Of a stretch of DNA of 18,104 nt, positions 1 through 7,154 are shown piece by piece. Positions within the stretch are counted from its first letter, which is position 1. The number at the start of each line of letters is the position of its first letter. The DNA lies in NCBI GenBank assembly GCA_038056915.1, contig JBBUEO010000041.1:1-18104 (forward strand), written 5' to 3'. The notes under the pieces were generated by a model that made no database searches, was not told where the DNA came from, and worked only from the letters and a program-made list of their open reading frames with translations. The translations under genes were made by a program, and so were the position numbers. Source of the stretch: JBBUEO01 sp038056915 (GTDB lineage: Bacteria; Patescibacteriota; UBA1384; UBA12157; JAENIV01).

Positions 1-1
1 C

Positions 2-517
2 ACCGGGGAGGTGGTAGAAACTTCGGGCAGCACCTTTTGGCTTGATGACGGTTCGGGCAAAGCCAAAATTTATATTCAAGCAAAGACGGGAATTGACAAG
101 CCGGAAATGCATAAAGGTGATATTTTTGAAGTTGTCGGTATTGTCAATCTATATCGCGATGTTTTTAGAATTCTTCCCCAAAAACAAGCTGACATTAAAC
201 TTATTCGTGAGGTCCAGAAAGAAGCCGAAGTCAAATCTTCAACTGCTAAAAAATCAACCGCTAAGGCGGCTTCGACAAGCAAAAAATCAACTGCTTCCAT
301 TGTGAAAGCCCGGTCGCCCACAGAGAAAAAGGTTGCTTCAACAGGAGACCAAAATTATCCCTTTGAAGTTGAAGGGGCTAAAGCATCTTTTTGGATTGAA
401 ATCACCAAAGTTTTAACCGGCTTGGCAATTATTTTCTTGGGTGTCTTAATTTTTCGGGTGTTAAAGATGAAAAAAGAAAAGCCCCTGGGTGGAGATTTTG
501 GCAGCGATTTAACTTAA
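2..517 (+). CDS. C-terminal part of an OB-fold, membrane-anchored protein (5' truncated by window)
   Basis: The reading frame is open from the first bases of the window (T-G-E before the GTG at 11), so the true start probably lies upstream. The visible part begins with a beta-rich segment containing FWLDDGSGKAKIYI and GDIFEVVGIVNLY, which resembles the strands of a nucleic-acid-type OB fold (about residues 1-65 from the GTG). A Lys/Ser/Thr/Ala-rich low-complexity linker follows (about 70-120), then a single membrane helix (about 130-150) and a short basic tail. OB-fold domains with a C-terminal anchor occur in many CPR surface proteins, sometimes with lamin-tail or ComEA-like domains upstream, but none of that is visible. 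The molecular function is unknown. Confidence is high that it is coding and moderate for the OB-fold assignment. Confidence 0.75.
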   Translation, partial: TGEVVETSGSTFWLDDGSGKAKIYIQAKTGIDKPEMHKGDIFEVVGIVNLYRDVFRILPQKQADIKLIREVQKEAEVKSSTAKKSTAKAASTSKKSTASIVKARSPTEKKVASTGDQNYPFEVEGAKASFWIEITKVLTGLAIIFLGVLIFRVLKMKKEKPLGGDFGSDLT

Positions 518-556
518 AGTATAGATTTTATAAGCAAATTTAGAAAGGTTAATTTT

Positions 557-871
557 ATGACCAGATCCAAATTAATAATATTTAGTCTTCTAAATAGCGC
601 GGGAACTTTTATCTATATTATTCTAGTATCATTGGTGATGATTAATGGCGGCAAAATTTTTGGTCAGGCCAATAATCTTTGGGGCGGAATTATAATTCTT
701 ACTTTGTTTGTTCTTTCCGCTTTAATTGTTGGCTTATTAATTCTCGGCCGGCCAATTATTCTTTACTTAAACGGTCTTAAAAAAGAAGGTATATTAATGC
801 TGATTTATACTGTGTCGGCACTGTTTTTACTTCTAATTGTCATTAGCACTATTTATATTTTGGTAAAGTAA
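557..871 (+). CDS. Small three-helix membrane protein, unknown function
   Basis: A 104-residue, strongly hydrophobic protein with three predicted membrane helices (about residues 7-29, 42-66 and 78-102). A short polar loop (LNGLKKEGI) precedes the last helix. An AGAAAGG ribosome-binding site lies 542-548, about 8 nt before the ATG, which supports this start. It follows the OB-fold gene by about 40 nt and could share its transcript. No catalytic motif or family signature is recognised. The layout is loosely like pilin-operon membrane proteins, but the sequence alone cannot support that. Confidence 0.7.
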   Translation: MTRSKLIIFSLLNSAGTFIYIILVSLVMINGGKIFGQANNLWGGIIILTLFVLSALIVGLLILGRPIILYLNGLKKEGILMLIYTVSALFLLLIVISTIYILVK

Positions 872-917
872 TAATCTTAATTTAATACCTTTAGTATTTA
901 AGGGAAGGAGACCAATA

Positions 918-1289
918 ATGGAAGGAACCGAGCAGGAAGGACTACAACCTGAAGAACTGACGCCAAAAGAAAAGACACGTCAGGCAATTGAACGAAATAA
1001 GAAAGAGCTTACTTTTCAGATTGAAGTCGGGGTTTTAGACCCGCATTATTTTGAAAATAATTATCTTGAGTATCTACAACAAGAAGACCTGCCATTAACC
1101 AGAGATGATCTTGGTAATCAAGCAGTGGTTATTACTAAAGAAGAATTTGATAAATTAGGGTTTCTGGACATGATGCTTCCAGATGGTGAAATAATGACGT
1201 TTGATTCGGATGATCTTGATTATGAGCCAGATGATCCATTGATTATATTTCCGGAAGGTTTGGGCTCGCGTGAGAATATTAAAGAATAA
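918..1289 (+). CDS. Acidic soluble protein, unknown function
   Basis: A 123-residue, very acidic protein with no signal peptide or membrane helix, so probably cytoplasmic. The N-terminal 30 residues are Glu-rich and likely helical. The C-terminal part is rich in Asp (MTFDSDDLDYEPDDPL, about residues 93-108). A strong GGAAGGAG site (902-909) lies 8 nt before the ATG. The gene is followed directly by a terminator-like hairpin, so it probably ends a transcript. No family is recognised. The acidic, low-complexity character could fit a protein-protein adaptor, but that is speculation. Confidence 0.7.
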   Translation: MEGTEQEGLQPEELTPKEKTRQAIERNKKELTFQIEVGVLDPHYFENNYLEYLQQEDLPLTRDDLGNQAVVITKEEFDKLGFLDMMLPDGEIMTFDSDDLDYEPDDPLIIFPEGLGSRENIKE

Positions 1290-1312
1290 TAAATAAATCA
1301 ATCGTAGTCTGT

Positions 1313-1338
1313 AGCCCGTGGAAATTCTGCGGGCTTTT
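1313..1338 (+). terminator. Intrinsic terminator after the acidic protein gene
   Basis: AGCCCG (1313-1318) can pair with CGGGCT (1330-1335) across an 11-nt loop, and TTTT follows at 1335-1338. The stem is only 6 bp, so strength is uncertain. The next promoter's -10 box begins 4 nt later. Confidence 0.5.
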
Positions 1339-1341
1339 CGC

Positions 1342-1347
1342 TATAAT
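1342..1347 (+). promoter_or_regulatory. -10 box giving a near-leaderless tsaE transcript
   Basis: TATAAT ends only 7 nt before the tsaE ATG at 1355, so a start about 7 nt downstream of the box would fall on or next to the AUG. No Shine-Dalgarno sequence fits in that gap. A poor -35 (TGGAAA, 1319-1324, 17-nt spacer) overlaps the terminator hairpin. Box and spacing are read directly; leaderless initiation is inferred. Confidence 0.6.
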
Positions 1348-1354
1348 AGATCCT

Positions 1355-1777
1355 ATGATTAGTTATAGTCCCCAAGAGACAATTGAATATGGCCGGCAAT
1401 TTGCCAAAAAACTAAAAGGCGGGGAAGTAATTGGTTTAAAGGGCGAGCTTGGTAGCGGCAAAACCACTTTTATTAAAGGGTTAGCCAAGGGTTTAAAAAT
1501 CCAAGAAATCATTACCTCGCCAACTTTTGTGATATTGAAAACCTATCCGGCTAAAATTGGTCAAAAGAAAATCAAGCTTGCTCATCTCGATTGCTATCGG
1601 CTCAAATCTATCCAAGATGCCAAATCGATTGGAATTGAGGATTATTTAGGCCGGAAAGACACCATTGTGGTCATTGAATGGCCGGAGAAAATTAGTAAGA
1701 TTCTGCCGAAAAATATCATTAATATCCATTTTAAGCATCTGAATCCGTCTCAAAGAAAAATTATAATTGTAAAGTAA
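1355..1777 (+). CDS. tsaE: tRNA threonylcarbamoyladenosine biosynthesis ATPase TsaE
   Basis: TsaE is the ATPase partner of the TsaB-TsaD complex that makes t6A37 on ANN-decoding tRNAs in the cytoplasm. The 140-residue length is normal for the family. The Walker A motif GELGSGKT is at residues 30-37, SPTF at 55-58, the HxDxYR signature at 77-82 (H77, D79, Y81, R82), and the EWPE element at 108-111. All family landmarks appear intact, so the protein should be active. tsaB follows 10 nt downstream, a pairing that supports both calls. The start is fixed by the preceding TATAAT box: the ATG appears to be at or very near the transcript 5' end, so translation is probably leaderless. tsaD is not in the window. 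Confidence 0.95.
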   Translation: MISYSPQETIEYGRQFAKKLKGGEVIGLKGELGSGKTTFIKGLAKGLKIQEIITSPTFVILKTYPAKIGQKKIKLAHLDCYRLKSIQDAKSIGIEDYLGRKDTIVVIEWPEKISKILPKNIINIHFKHLNPSQRKIIIVK

Positions 1778-1787
1778 GGAATCACTT

Positions 1788-2147
1788 ATGGTTTTAAATA
1801 TTGATACTACAAATAAAGAATGTTTAATTGAGCTGATTGGTCAAAAGAAAACCAGCTTAAAATGGCAATGGCAAAAAGATACTGGCAGTGAGGTTTTAGG
1901 AAAGATCAAACAATTACTAAAACAGCAAAAAAAGCAGCTAAGAGATCTTAAGATGATTTTAGTCAATCTGGGTCCGGGCTCTTTTACTGGGACGAGAGTG
2001 GGGATAACCATTGCCAACACATTGGGTTGGGTTTTGGATATTGCAGTAATTGGGTATCGAGATGGGGAACTTAAAAAGGCCCTGGCGAAAATCTCCCAAA
2101 ATGGTAAATCCAATTTTTCCAAATTAGCCCTCCCCTACTATTCTTAA
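1788..2147 (+). CDS. tsaB: Short TsaB, t6A-synthesis scaffold protein
   Basis: TsaB is the inactive TsaD paralogue that scaffolds t6A synthesis. The N-terminal LNIDTT (residues 3-8) corresponds to the first ASKHA strand. The signature LGPGSFTGTRVG at residues 61-72 is diagnostic. Bacterial TsaB is normally around 220-230 residues; this one has 119 and ends LPYYS, so it keeps only the N-terminal ASKHA lobe that contacts TsaD. Shortened TsaB proteins are, as far as I recall, frequent in CPR genomes. An AAGGA site 8-12 nt upstream supports the ATG. It is co-transcribed with tsaE. Whether the short C-terminus is native or reflects a late frameshift cannot be decided here. Confidence 0.85.
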   Translation: MVLNIDTTNKECLIELIGQKKTSLKWQWQKDTGSEVLGKIKQLLKQQKKQLRDLKMILVNLGPGSFTGTRVGITIANTLGWVLDIAVIGYRDGELKKALAKISQNGKSNFSKLALPYYS

Positions 2148-2205
2148 AATTAAGGCGATAATTTAAAGATAGCTTCATATGTCAATATCCTGTGGACAAG
2201 TTTTC

Positions 2206-2214
2206 TGGTATAAT
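2206..2214 (+). promoter_or_regulatory. Extended -10 promoter for the LCP gene
   Basis: TG-G-TATAAT is a perfect extended -10 box (TGnTATAAT), which can work without a good -35. None is seen at 16-18 nt; TGGACA at 2193-2198 is only 10 nt away. The expected leader of about 35 nt contains an AAAGG site (2242-2246) before the ATG at 2256. Confidence 0.6.
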
Positions 2215-2255
2215 AATATAGTATAGTATTCAATATTGAAGAAAGGTACAAATTA

Positions 2256-3629
2256 ATGGGATTTTTTTCAAAAAACAAAGTTCAGCCGGTCCCGCCGCCA
2301 AAACACATTCGTGAGATAAAAATTTCTCGCAATCCTTGGAAAAAATCAGTCAAATGGACAATTTTTGTAATTATTCTATTGGCAATAATTGTCGGCGTTT
2401 GGGTGGGGGTAGTGGCAAATCAAGCCTTGAAAAAAATCACTGCCGGCAGTGAAGGTAATTCATCAATCTTTTCATTTTTAGGCGATTTTAATAGTAATAT
2501 TAAAGGAAAAAATGACGGTCGGACCAACATTTTGCTTTTAGGTATGGGCGGTAAAAACCATCCGGGCGGAATGCTTTCTGATACGATAATTTCCGCCTCG
2601 ATCAATTACGAGCAAAAAAGAATTGGGCTCATTTCTATACCTCGCGATCTTTGGGCACCGATTCCCGGTTTTAATCATGCTAAAATTAATGAAGCCTATT
2701 CTAAAGGTGAAGATAATAAAAATTCTACTTCCGGCGGCGGGGCGTTGGCGTCTCGTACGGTGGAAAACGTTTTGGGAATTCCAGTTCATTACTATATAAG
2801 CTTAGATTTTGAAGGTTTTAAAAAAATTGTTGATACTGTCGGCGGCGTTGATATTTATGTCGAAAACGAGATAAATGACCCATATTATCCGGCGGCCGAT
2901 ATGATTCGATATGATCCCTTTCGAATATCCGCCGGCATGCATCATATGGATGGGGATTTGGCTTTAAAATATGCCCGTTCACGCAAAACTACTTCTGATT
3001 TTGACCGCTCGCGCCGACAAATGCAGGTGATGGCGGCGATAAGAGAAAAAATTTTAAGTTTAGGAATTTTGGCTAATCCAAAAAAAATTACTGATTTAAT
3101 TAATATTTTAGGTGATCATATCCGCACCAATATGTCAGTTTCTGACATTAGAGCGCTTTGGGATGAAAGTAAAGATTTGGACACTACCAATATTGTTAAT
3201 AAAGTTTTAGATACCAGCACCGACGGTTTGCTCAAAGCTTCCCAAGATGGGCGAGGATATTATGTTTATCCTCAAAAAGGGATTGACAATTTCACCGCGG
3301 TTGCCGGGTTGGCAAAAAATCTTTTTGAAAGCAATAGCGAAGCAAGGGCTCAAGCCAAAATTGAAGTTTCTAATGCCGCCGGTCGCAAAGGCGCTGCCTC
3401 GGCTGTTTCCCAATATCTTGAAAGTTACGGCTTTCAAATTTTGAAAATCGATACCGCTTCCAAAAAAATTGATAAAACCGTTGTTTATGATTTTTCTCAA
3501 GGTCAATTTACTAAAACTGCCCAAGATTTAGCCGCCAAGCTTAAAGCCGATTTACAAACATTAAATCAAGTCGGCTCAAGTTACGATATCCAAGTATTAG
3601 TAGGCACAGATTATTTAAACAATATATGA
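2256..3629 (+). CDS. LytR-CpsA-Psr (LCP) family protein with LytR_C domain
   Basis: LCP enzymes transfer undecaprenyl-linked glycopolymers onto peptidoglycan or surface protein on the outer face of the membrane. The 457-residue protein has a short basic Pro-rich cytoplasmic tail, one membrane helix (about 34-55) and an extracytoplasmic LCP domain (about 88-265). Key sites are visible: TNILLLG (90-96), D109-T110, R130-D131, KINEAY (143-148), and the arginine-rich lipid-phosphate site R241, R243, R251, R253, R254. A LytR_C domain follows (about 367-452, starting KIEVSNAAGRKG). The start is supported by the extended -10 promoter and AAAGG site. The stop codon overlaps the next gene's start in an ATGA, which indicates translational coupling. 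Confidence 0.93.
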   Translation: MGFFSKNKVQPVPPPKHIREIKISRNPWKKSVKWTIFVIILLAIIVGVWVGVVANQALKKITAGSEGNSSIFSFLGDFNSNIKGKNDGRTNILLLGMGGKNHPGGMLSDTIISASINYEQKRIGLISIPRDLWAPIPGFNHAKINEAYSKGEDNKNSTSGGGALASRTVENVLGIPVHYYISLDFEGFKKIVDTVGGVDIYVENEINDPYYPAADMIRYDPFRISAGMHHMDGDLALKYARSRKTTSDFDRSRRQMQVMAAIREKILSLGILANPKKITDLINILGDHIRTNMSVSDIRALWDESKDLDTTNIVNKVLDTSTDGLLKASQDGRGYYVYPQKGIDNFTAVAGLAKNLFESNSEARAQAKIEVSNAAGRKGAASAVSQYLESYGFQILKIDTASKKIDKTVVYDFSQGQFTKTAQDLAAKLKADLQTLNQVGSSYDIQVLVGTDYLNNI

Positions 3630-4201
3630 AAATTTTAAATCAGCCATTAGTATTAAAAATTCTTAATCTTGTGATTCTTTTTTTAGTTATTTGGGGCTTT
3701 TATTATTTTGAACCATCTTTAATCTTGAGAATCTTAATTATTGCTCTTTGCCTAGGAGCAATTTTGCAATTTGGGAAAATTCCTGAACTTTTAATCTTAG
3801 TTAATTTTTATTTAGGTTTTTACTTCCTTTATAATATCCGTTATAGTTTAGCCATCCCAATGGCGGTCATTTTGGTAGCAGCTTTTATGATCACTATCTT
3901 ATTATTTTATAGTCTTAATCAGTTCATTAAATATCCTATAGCTTTTGACATAAAGAAATTTAACCTTTTTTTAGTGGTAACTGGTTTAGTAATTTTAGAA
4001 ATATTTTTGACGATGTCTCTTTGGCCAGTTGATCCGAACATCAAAAGTCTTTCTTTGACAGTCAGTTTCTACCTTATTTTTAAAATAGTTTACTTAGAGC
4101 TGTCGGGTATGTTAAACTTAAAAAAGATAAGGGGTTTTGCGATTGTCTCCTTTCTAATATTAAGTGCCGTAATTTCCGTCTCGTGGCTTTTAGGATTTTA
4201 A
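3626..4201 (+). CDS. Polytopic membrane protein coupled to the LCP gene
   Basis: A 191-residue hydrophobic protein with about seven predicted membrane helices and short loops. The ATG overlaps the LCP stop codon (ATGA), so the two are almost certainly co-translated. No conserved charged motif or transporter signature is recognised. Because of the coupling, a role in envelope assembly alongside the LCP enzyme is reasonable but unproven. A GC-rich hairpin begins immediately after the stop codon. Confidence 0.8.
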   Translation: MKILNQPLVLKILNLVILFLVIWGFYYFEPSLILRILIIALCLGAILQFGKIPELLILVNFYLGFYFLYNIRYSLAIPMAVILVAAFMITILLFYSLNQFIKYPIAFDIKKFNLFLVVTGLVILEIFLTMSLWPVDPNIKSLSLTVSFYLIFKIVYLELSGMLNLKKIRGFAIVSFLILSAVISVSWLLGF

Positions 4202-4222
4202 GAGTCGCCTCATCGGCGACTC
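4202..4222 (+). repeat. 8-bp perfect hairpin between membrane protein and foldase genes
   Basis: GAGTCGCC (4202-4209) pairs perfectly with GGCGACTC (4215-4222) around a TCATC loop. No T-run follows, so it is not a standard terminator. It sits just 5' of the foldase ribosome-binding site and might stabilise mRNA or be a palindromic repeat unit. Confidence 0.6.
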
Positions 4223-4243
4223 ATCGAAGGGGTGAGGATTATT

Positions 4244-5194
4244 ATGAAAGATTTTTTTCTTCGAATCGGTCAAAAAATTAAGGATTTTTTCATAAATTTT
4301 ATTTTTCGTTTAAAGCCTCGCTGGAGTTTTCGTTGGATTTTGACTTTTCTTTTATGGCTGATATTGCTTTTCTATCTTGGATTTGGGATTTATGTTGGGG
4401 TGGAGATCTATCGAAACCACTCCGAGAGTCGGCTGGTGGAATTTTCTACCAAAATTTATCCCATGCCGGCGGCTTTTGTTGGCGGCAATATAATTTGGGC
4501 GAAAGATTATTATCAACAATTAGGATATATCCGGAAATTTTCCCAAGAGACTAAACAGCCAAACCCGTCAGCCGAGGAGCTTCGAAGGCAAATTATTGAT
4601 CAGCTGGTGGAAAATCGTCTGCTTTCATGGGAAGCCGCCAAAAATGGTTTAAGAGTAACTTCCAAGGATATTGATGACGCTTACCAAAAAATCGTTGCTG
4701 AAAGCGGCGGGGAGGCAAATGTTTCGAAAGTTTTGCGCGAACTTTATGGTATGAGCAATGATGAGTTTCGCGATTTAGTCCAACAGCAAGTTACCAAAGA
4801 AAAAATTCAAGACGAACTGATCGCTCAAGTTAAAGTCCTGCACATTTTAATTAAAGATGAAGGTAGAGCTAATGAAGTCGCGGGCAAGGCAAAAGCCGGC
4901 GAGGCCTGGGATGGGCTGGCGAAAGCATACAGCGAAGATGTCAAAACCCGCGATAACTGGGGAAATTTGGGCTGGATAGCCCGAGGGAATTTAGTGATTG
5001 ACAACAAACAGGTGCCGGAATTTGAGGAAGCGGCATTTTCAGCTAAAATCAATGAATTTTTCGGGCCCGTCAAATCACAGGCCGGTTTTCAAATCGGTAA
5101 AGTCGAGGACAAAAAAGGCAAAATCCAGCAATCCTATACTAACTGGCTGGCTAACATCAAAAAAGAAACCAAGATCTACTTTTTTATTAAATAA
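4244..5194 (+). CDS. Membrane-anchored parvulin peptidyl-prolyl isomerase (PrsA/SurA-like foldase)
   Basis: This is a chaperone-isomerase that helps secreted proteins fold outside the membrane. From the ATG at 4244 it has 316 residues: a basic N-terminus, one membrane helix (about 31-52), a SurA_N-like helical chaperone region (about 85-195), and one PpiC domain (about 196-287). Typical parvulin features include VLHILIK (198-204), NLGWIARG (241-248), and GPVKSQAGFQIGKV (274-287). The ATG is preferred over the in-frame GTG at 4232 because the GAGG at 4234-4237 lies 6 nt before the ATG and would be inside the GTG-started gene. A hairpin terminator follows. It is likely a general secretion foldase serving surface proteins such as the glycosidase at 7771. 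Confidence 0.9.
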   Translation: MKDFFLRIGQKIKDFFINFIFRLKPRWSFRWILTFLLWLILLFYLGFGIYVGVEIYRNHSESRLVEFSTKIYPMPAAFVGGNIIWAKDYYQQLGYIRKFSQETKQPNPSAEELRRQIIDQLVENRLLSWEAAKNGLRVTSKDIDDAYQKIVAESGGEANVSKVLRELYGMSNDEFRDLVQQQVTKEKIQDELIAQVKVLHILIKDEGRANEVAGKAKAGEAWDGLAKAYSEDVKTRDNWGNLGWIARGNLVIDNKQVPEFEEAAFSAKINEFFGPVKSQAGFQIGKVEDKKGKIQQSYTNWLANIKKETKIYFFIK

Positions 5195-5225
5195 AAATTT
5201 AAACTTGCCGAAGTCGAGTTGAGGA

Positions 5226-5259
5226 TACCACGCCAAAAGGCGTGGTAGTTTATATTTTT
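5226..5259 (+). terminator. Terminator after the foldase gene
   Basis: TACCACGCC (5226-5234) pairs perfectly with GGCGTGGTA (5239-5247) around an AAAA loop. It is followed by a T-rich tract with a TTTTT run (5254-5258). The next gene has its own promoter at 5301. Confidence 0.7.
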
Positions 5260-5300
5260 ATAAAGTGAAAATTGAACCTTATTATTTGAGCTCGTACGTA

Positions 5301-5329
5301 TTGACAAAAGGTGAAAAGTTTGATATTAT
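5301..5329 (+). promoter_or_regulatory. Strong sigma70-type promoter for the 122-aa gene
   Basis: TTGACA (5301-5306), a 17-nt spacer and TATTAT (5324-5329) are near-consensus. The predicted leader holds an inverted repeat, GTGTT (5336-5340) and AACAC (5354-5358), then AAGGAG (5368-5373). Confidence 0.8.
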
Positions 5330-5382
5330 TAGTGCGTGTTTGTTGTATATGTCAACACTAATCCTACAAGGAGCTGATCTGC

Positions 5383-5751
5383 GTGAGTAGAGAGAAGGAT
5401 GTAACTATGGCCGTAGCCTACGTCGTATTTCTGCTGATTGTAGTTATCATTGGGCTCGCTTGGACATGGTCGGGTAGAGAGACCCCTAAACCAGGGGGTA
5501 AGACCATAGTGAAGGAGCTTCCTGCGAACTGCGCTGAAGTTATCAGCGTTTCTTCGGGGGGCTTGACCACCTACGCGATGGTTACTTACCGGACTGTTGA
5601 CGGTGAGATAATCACGCAGGATTACAAACCTTGGGGTCTCTTCCAGTGCAAGATTATATGGCACCAACATAAGCAGAGAACAACAAACGCAGGTTCTGAT
5701 CAGCTCGCGCCTCCGTTTGTCGAAGGACAACCACCAGGGAGTGCTCGCTAG
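5383..5751 (+). CDS. Small single-pass membrane protein of a higher-GC single-gene unit
   Basis: A 122-residue protein (114 from the alternative ATG at 5407). One membrane helix (about 10-29) is followed by a polar segment with two cysteines (C50, C89) and a Gly/Pro-rich tail, so the C-terminal part is probably outside the cell. Both starts have ribosome-binding sites: AAGGAG 9 nt before the GTG, and AGGA 7 nt before the ATG. The gene stands alone with a near-consensus promoter and a strong GC-rich terminator. Its base and codon use (CTC, GTC, CGG, GGG) is richer in GC than the genes on either side, which suggests transfer or different selection. No family is recognised. A reverse-strand ORF covers the same region but has no promoter or ribosome-binding site. 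Confidence 0.75.
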   Translation: MSREKDVTMAVAYVVFLLIVVIIGLAWTWSGRETPKPGGKTIVKELPANCAEVISVSSGGLTTYAMVTYRTVDGEIITQDYKPWGLFQCKIIWHQHKQRTTNAGSDQLAPPFVEGQPPGSAR

Positions 5752-5782
5752 ACGTTCCAGCGTCATCTCGATCGCAACTACC

Positions 5783-5814
5783 AAGGCGCCCCGCCGGCTG
5801 GCGGAGCGCCTTTT
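5783..5814 (+). terminator. GC-rich intrinsic terminator of the 122-aa gene
   Basis: GGCGC then CCGCC (5785-5795, with one C/A mismatch inside) pairs with GGCGG and GCGCC (5800-5810) around a GGCT loop, followed by TTTT. It shares the ACCAAGG-GCGC opening with the terminator at 7104. Confidence 0.88.
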
Positions 5815-5897
5815 CCGTACTTTTTAAACCACCCACCCCCTGGGGCGTTTAGCAAATTATCAGATCACACCTCTAAGAAAATGGGGATCCATCGCAG

Positions 5898-5988
5898 GCA
5901 GGTAAAAGGGTAGCAAATGCCAATGGCTCAGGGGTCTGAGCCATTGGGCTGAATTCCCAAGTTAGACCTCTAAGGTCAAGGAATTATT
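5898..5988 (+). repeat. 91-bp direct repeat, copy 1
   Basis: Identical over 91 bp to 7287-7377. It contains two hairpins: an 11-bp perfect stem (5920-5930 with 5937-5947, loop GGGGTC), and a two-part stem with AATTCC/GGAATT outside and GACCT/AGGTC inside (5952-5985). Flanking bases differ on both sides, so the repeat borders are sharp. Together the two copies bracket the 325-aa gene. Confidence 0.95.
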
Positions 5989-6078
5989 TATAAATCAGAT
6001 CCCTTGCTTTTAAGAGGTAATACATATATTCTATGATTGACTGCTCGTCAATAATCTGTCATCGAGGAGATGATATTC

Positions 6079-7056
6079 ATGGGACTTCTCAAGGTAGAAT
6101 TCAATGCGCGGTATCGGTTCAGGCGGAGTCGTTCTGCGAATGGGGTAGCCAGATGTCGTCTATGTTGTCATAACTCGGAAGGATATTGTACACACCCAGA
6201 GCGTGCTAGACGGGTAATCCTTTCGGATCCACCTATCTGGAGTGGCCGAGAGCGGTATGATCTTCAGGATCTCCAAGTATGCGATAGGGTGGAGATTCCT
6301 ACCCCCGAGACTGTCACAACCGTCGATCTTGAGCCGGGTTATGGTCTTCGGCTCATAGGTAAGTTAGCTGATAAGGGACCGGGACTTCTCCACTCTGATC
6401 CACTTTGCCCATGCATCATTGCTAAACTCCTCGACGAGAAGCGGTCCGCAATCAACGGAGATGCAGATATTAGGGAATTCTCCAAGTGGGCTGACAGCTC
6501 CTCCTATATCCTGTGCGAGCTTTGCGGCAAGGGGCTCGGGATTCGTCAAGGGAGGCACGACTATTACTTGCGGGAACAGGGAATCGATGATGGATATGTC
6601 TATATACCGCCGGAATGGCCGACCATCCTTGATGACGGACCATACGAGAACTTTGCTTCTTATGAGGTGATGGTACGGCTTTGGTCCGGCGGGATGGACA
6701 TCCATTGGACCGAGGAACAAGCTCTTGACGCGGTTCGGCGGGTTAAGGGTTTAATACAGCATCCGTATCTGTCATACGCTCCCCCGACTGAAACCCATAC
6801 CGGCCATCGAGGAATTGAGTGGCACCACATGAGAATCATTCTCCATGCACTGGGATGGCGGGAGATCGCTGACCGGATCGACTTCGAAAAGGCGGTAAGG
6901 GAACAAGGAATATTATACTGCATTCCATGTACATTAAGTCGAGATGTATATGGCCCGCAGGAAAACCCGGTCAGGCGAGGATGCGATCCCCATTGCCCGA
7001 CTTGCGGTAGTCAGTTAGTAAGCTCTTCCACCCATGCGAATGCAATGCCGGAGTAA
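6079..7056 (+). CDS. Cysteine-rich protein with several putative zinc-binding clusters, unknown family
   Basis: A 325-residue soluble protein. The ATG at 6079 is chosen because GAGGAG (6064-6069) lies 9 nt upstream; the in-frame ATG at 6070 directly abuts that site. Cysteine clusters: C26-x2-C29-C30-x6-C37-x-H39 near the N-terminus, C68, C110-x-C112, C146-x2-C149-G in the middle, and C281-x2-C284 with C302-x3-C306-x2-C309 at the C-terminus. The last set looks like a zinc ribbon. A histidine-rich stretch (about 240-256) lies between. No enzyme motif or known family is recognised. Paired CxxC clusters suggest structural zinc and perhaps nucleic-acid or protein binding. It is a single-gene unit with its own terminator, is GC-richer than its neighbours, and is bracketed by the 91-bp repeats, which suggests a cassette-like acquisition. 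Confidence 0.8.
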   Translation: MGLLKVEFNARYRFRRSRSANGVARCRLCCHNSEGYCTHPERARRVILSDPPIWSGRERYDLQDLQVCDRVEIPTPETVTTVDLEPGYGLRLIGKLADKGPGLLHSDPLCPCIIAKLLDEKRSAINGDADIREFSKWADSSSYILCELCGKGLGIRQGRHDYYLREQGIDDGYVYIPPEWPTILDDGPYENFASYEVMVRLWSGGMDIHWTEEQALDAVRRVKGLIQHPYLSYAPPTETHTGHRGIEWHHMRIILHALGWREIADRIDFEKAVREQGILYCIPCTLSRDVYGPQENPVRRGCDPHCPTCGSQLVSSSTHANAMPE

Positions 7057-7107
7057 TCGGGATCTAACAGTCGATTAAAACGGGCTATTTCTTTTTCATC
7101 GAACCAA

Positions 7108-7136
7108 GGGGCGCGGCCATCAGCAGCGCCCTTTTT
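7108..7136 (+). terminator. GC-rich intrinsic terminator of the 325-aa gene
   Basis: GGGCGC (7109-7114) pairs with GCGCCC (7126-7131) around an 11-nt loop, followed by TTTTT. Like the 5783 terminator, it opens with ACCAAGG just before GCGC. Confidence 0.88.
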
Positions 7137-7154
7137 AGTTACACCTCAATGGTC

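Larger units (their letters stand above)
5752..6078. other. Intergenic region with terminator, hairpin repeats and leader of the 325-aa gene
   Basis: No coding gene is seen. In order it holds the 122-aa gene's terminator, a degenerate CACACCTCTAAG fragment (5868-5879), the first 91-bp direct repeat (5898-5988), a possible weak promoter (TATGAT, 6032-6037), a small hairpin (ATTGAC 6036-6041 with GTCAAT 6047-6052), and the GAGGAG site of the next gene. Confidence 0.6.

Noticed and set aside
5329..5784. Reverse-strand ORF of 151 codons over the 122-aa gene.
   Set aside because: It has no ribosome-binding site or promoter, and runs antisense through a consensus promoter, a good Shine-Dalgarno and the + strand terminator.
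5961..5967. GTTAGAC in the 91-bp repeats fits the integron attC core GTTRRRY, suggesting gene cassettes.
   Set aside because: No RYYYAAC partner lies upstream at attC distances, the hairpin geometry differs, and no integrase is present.
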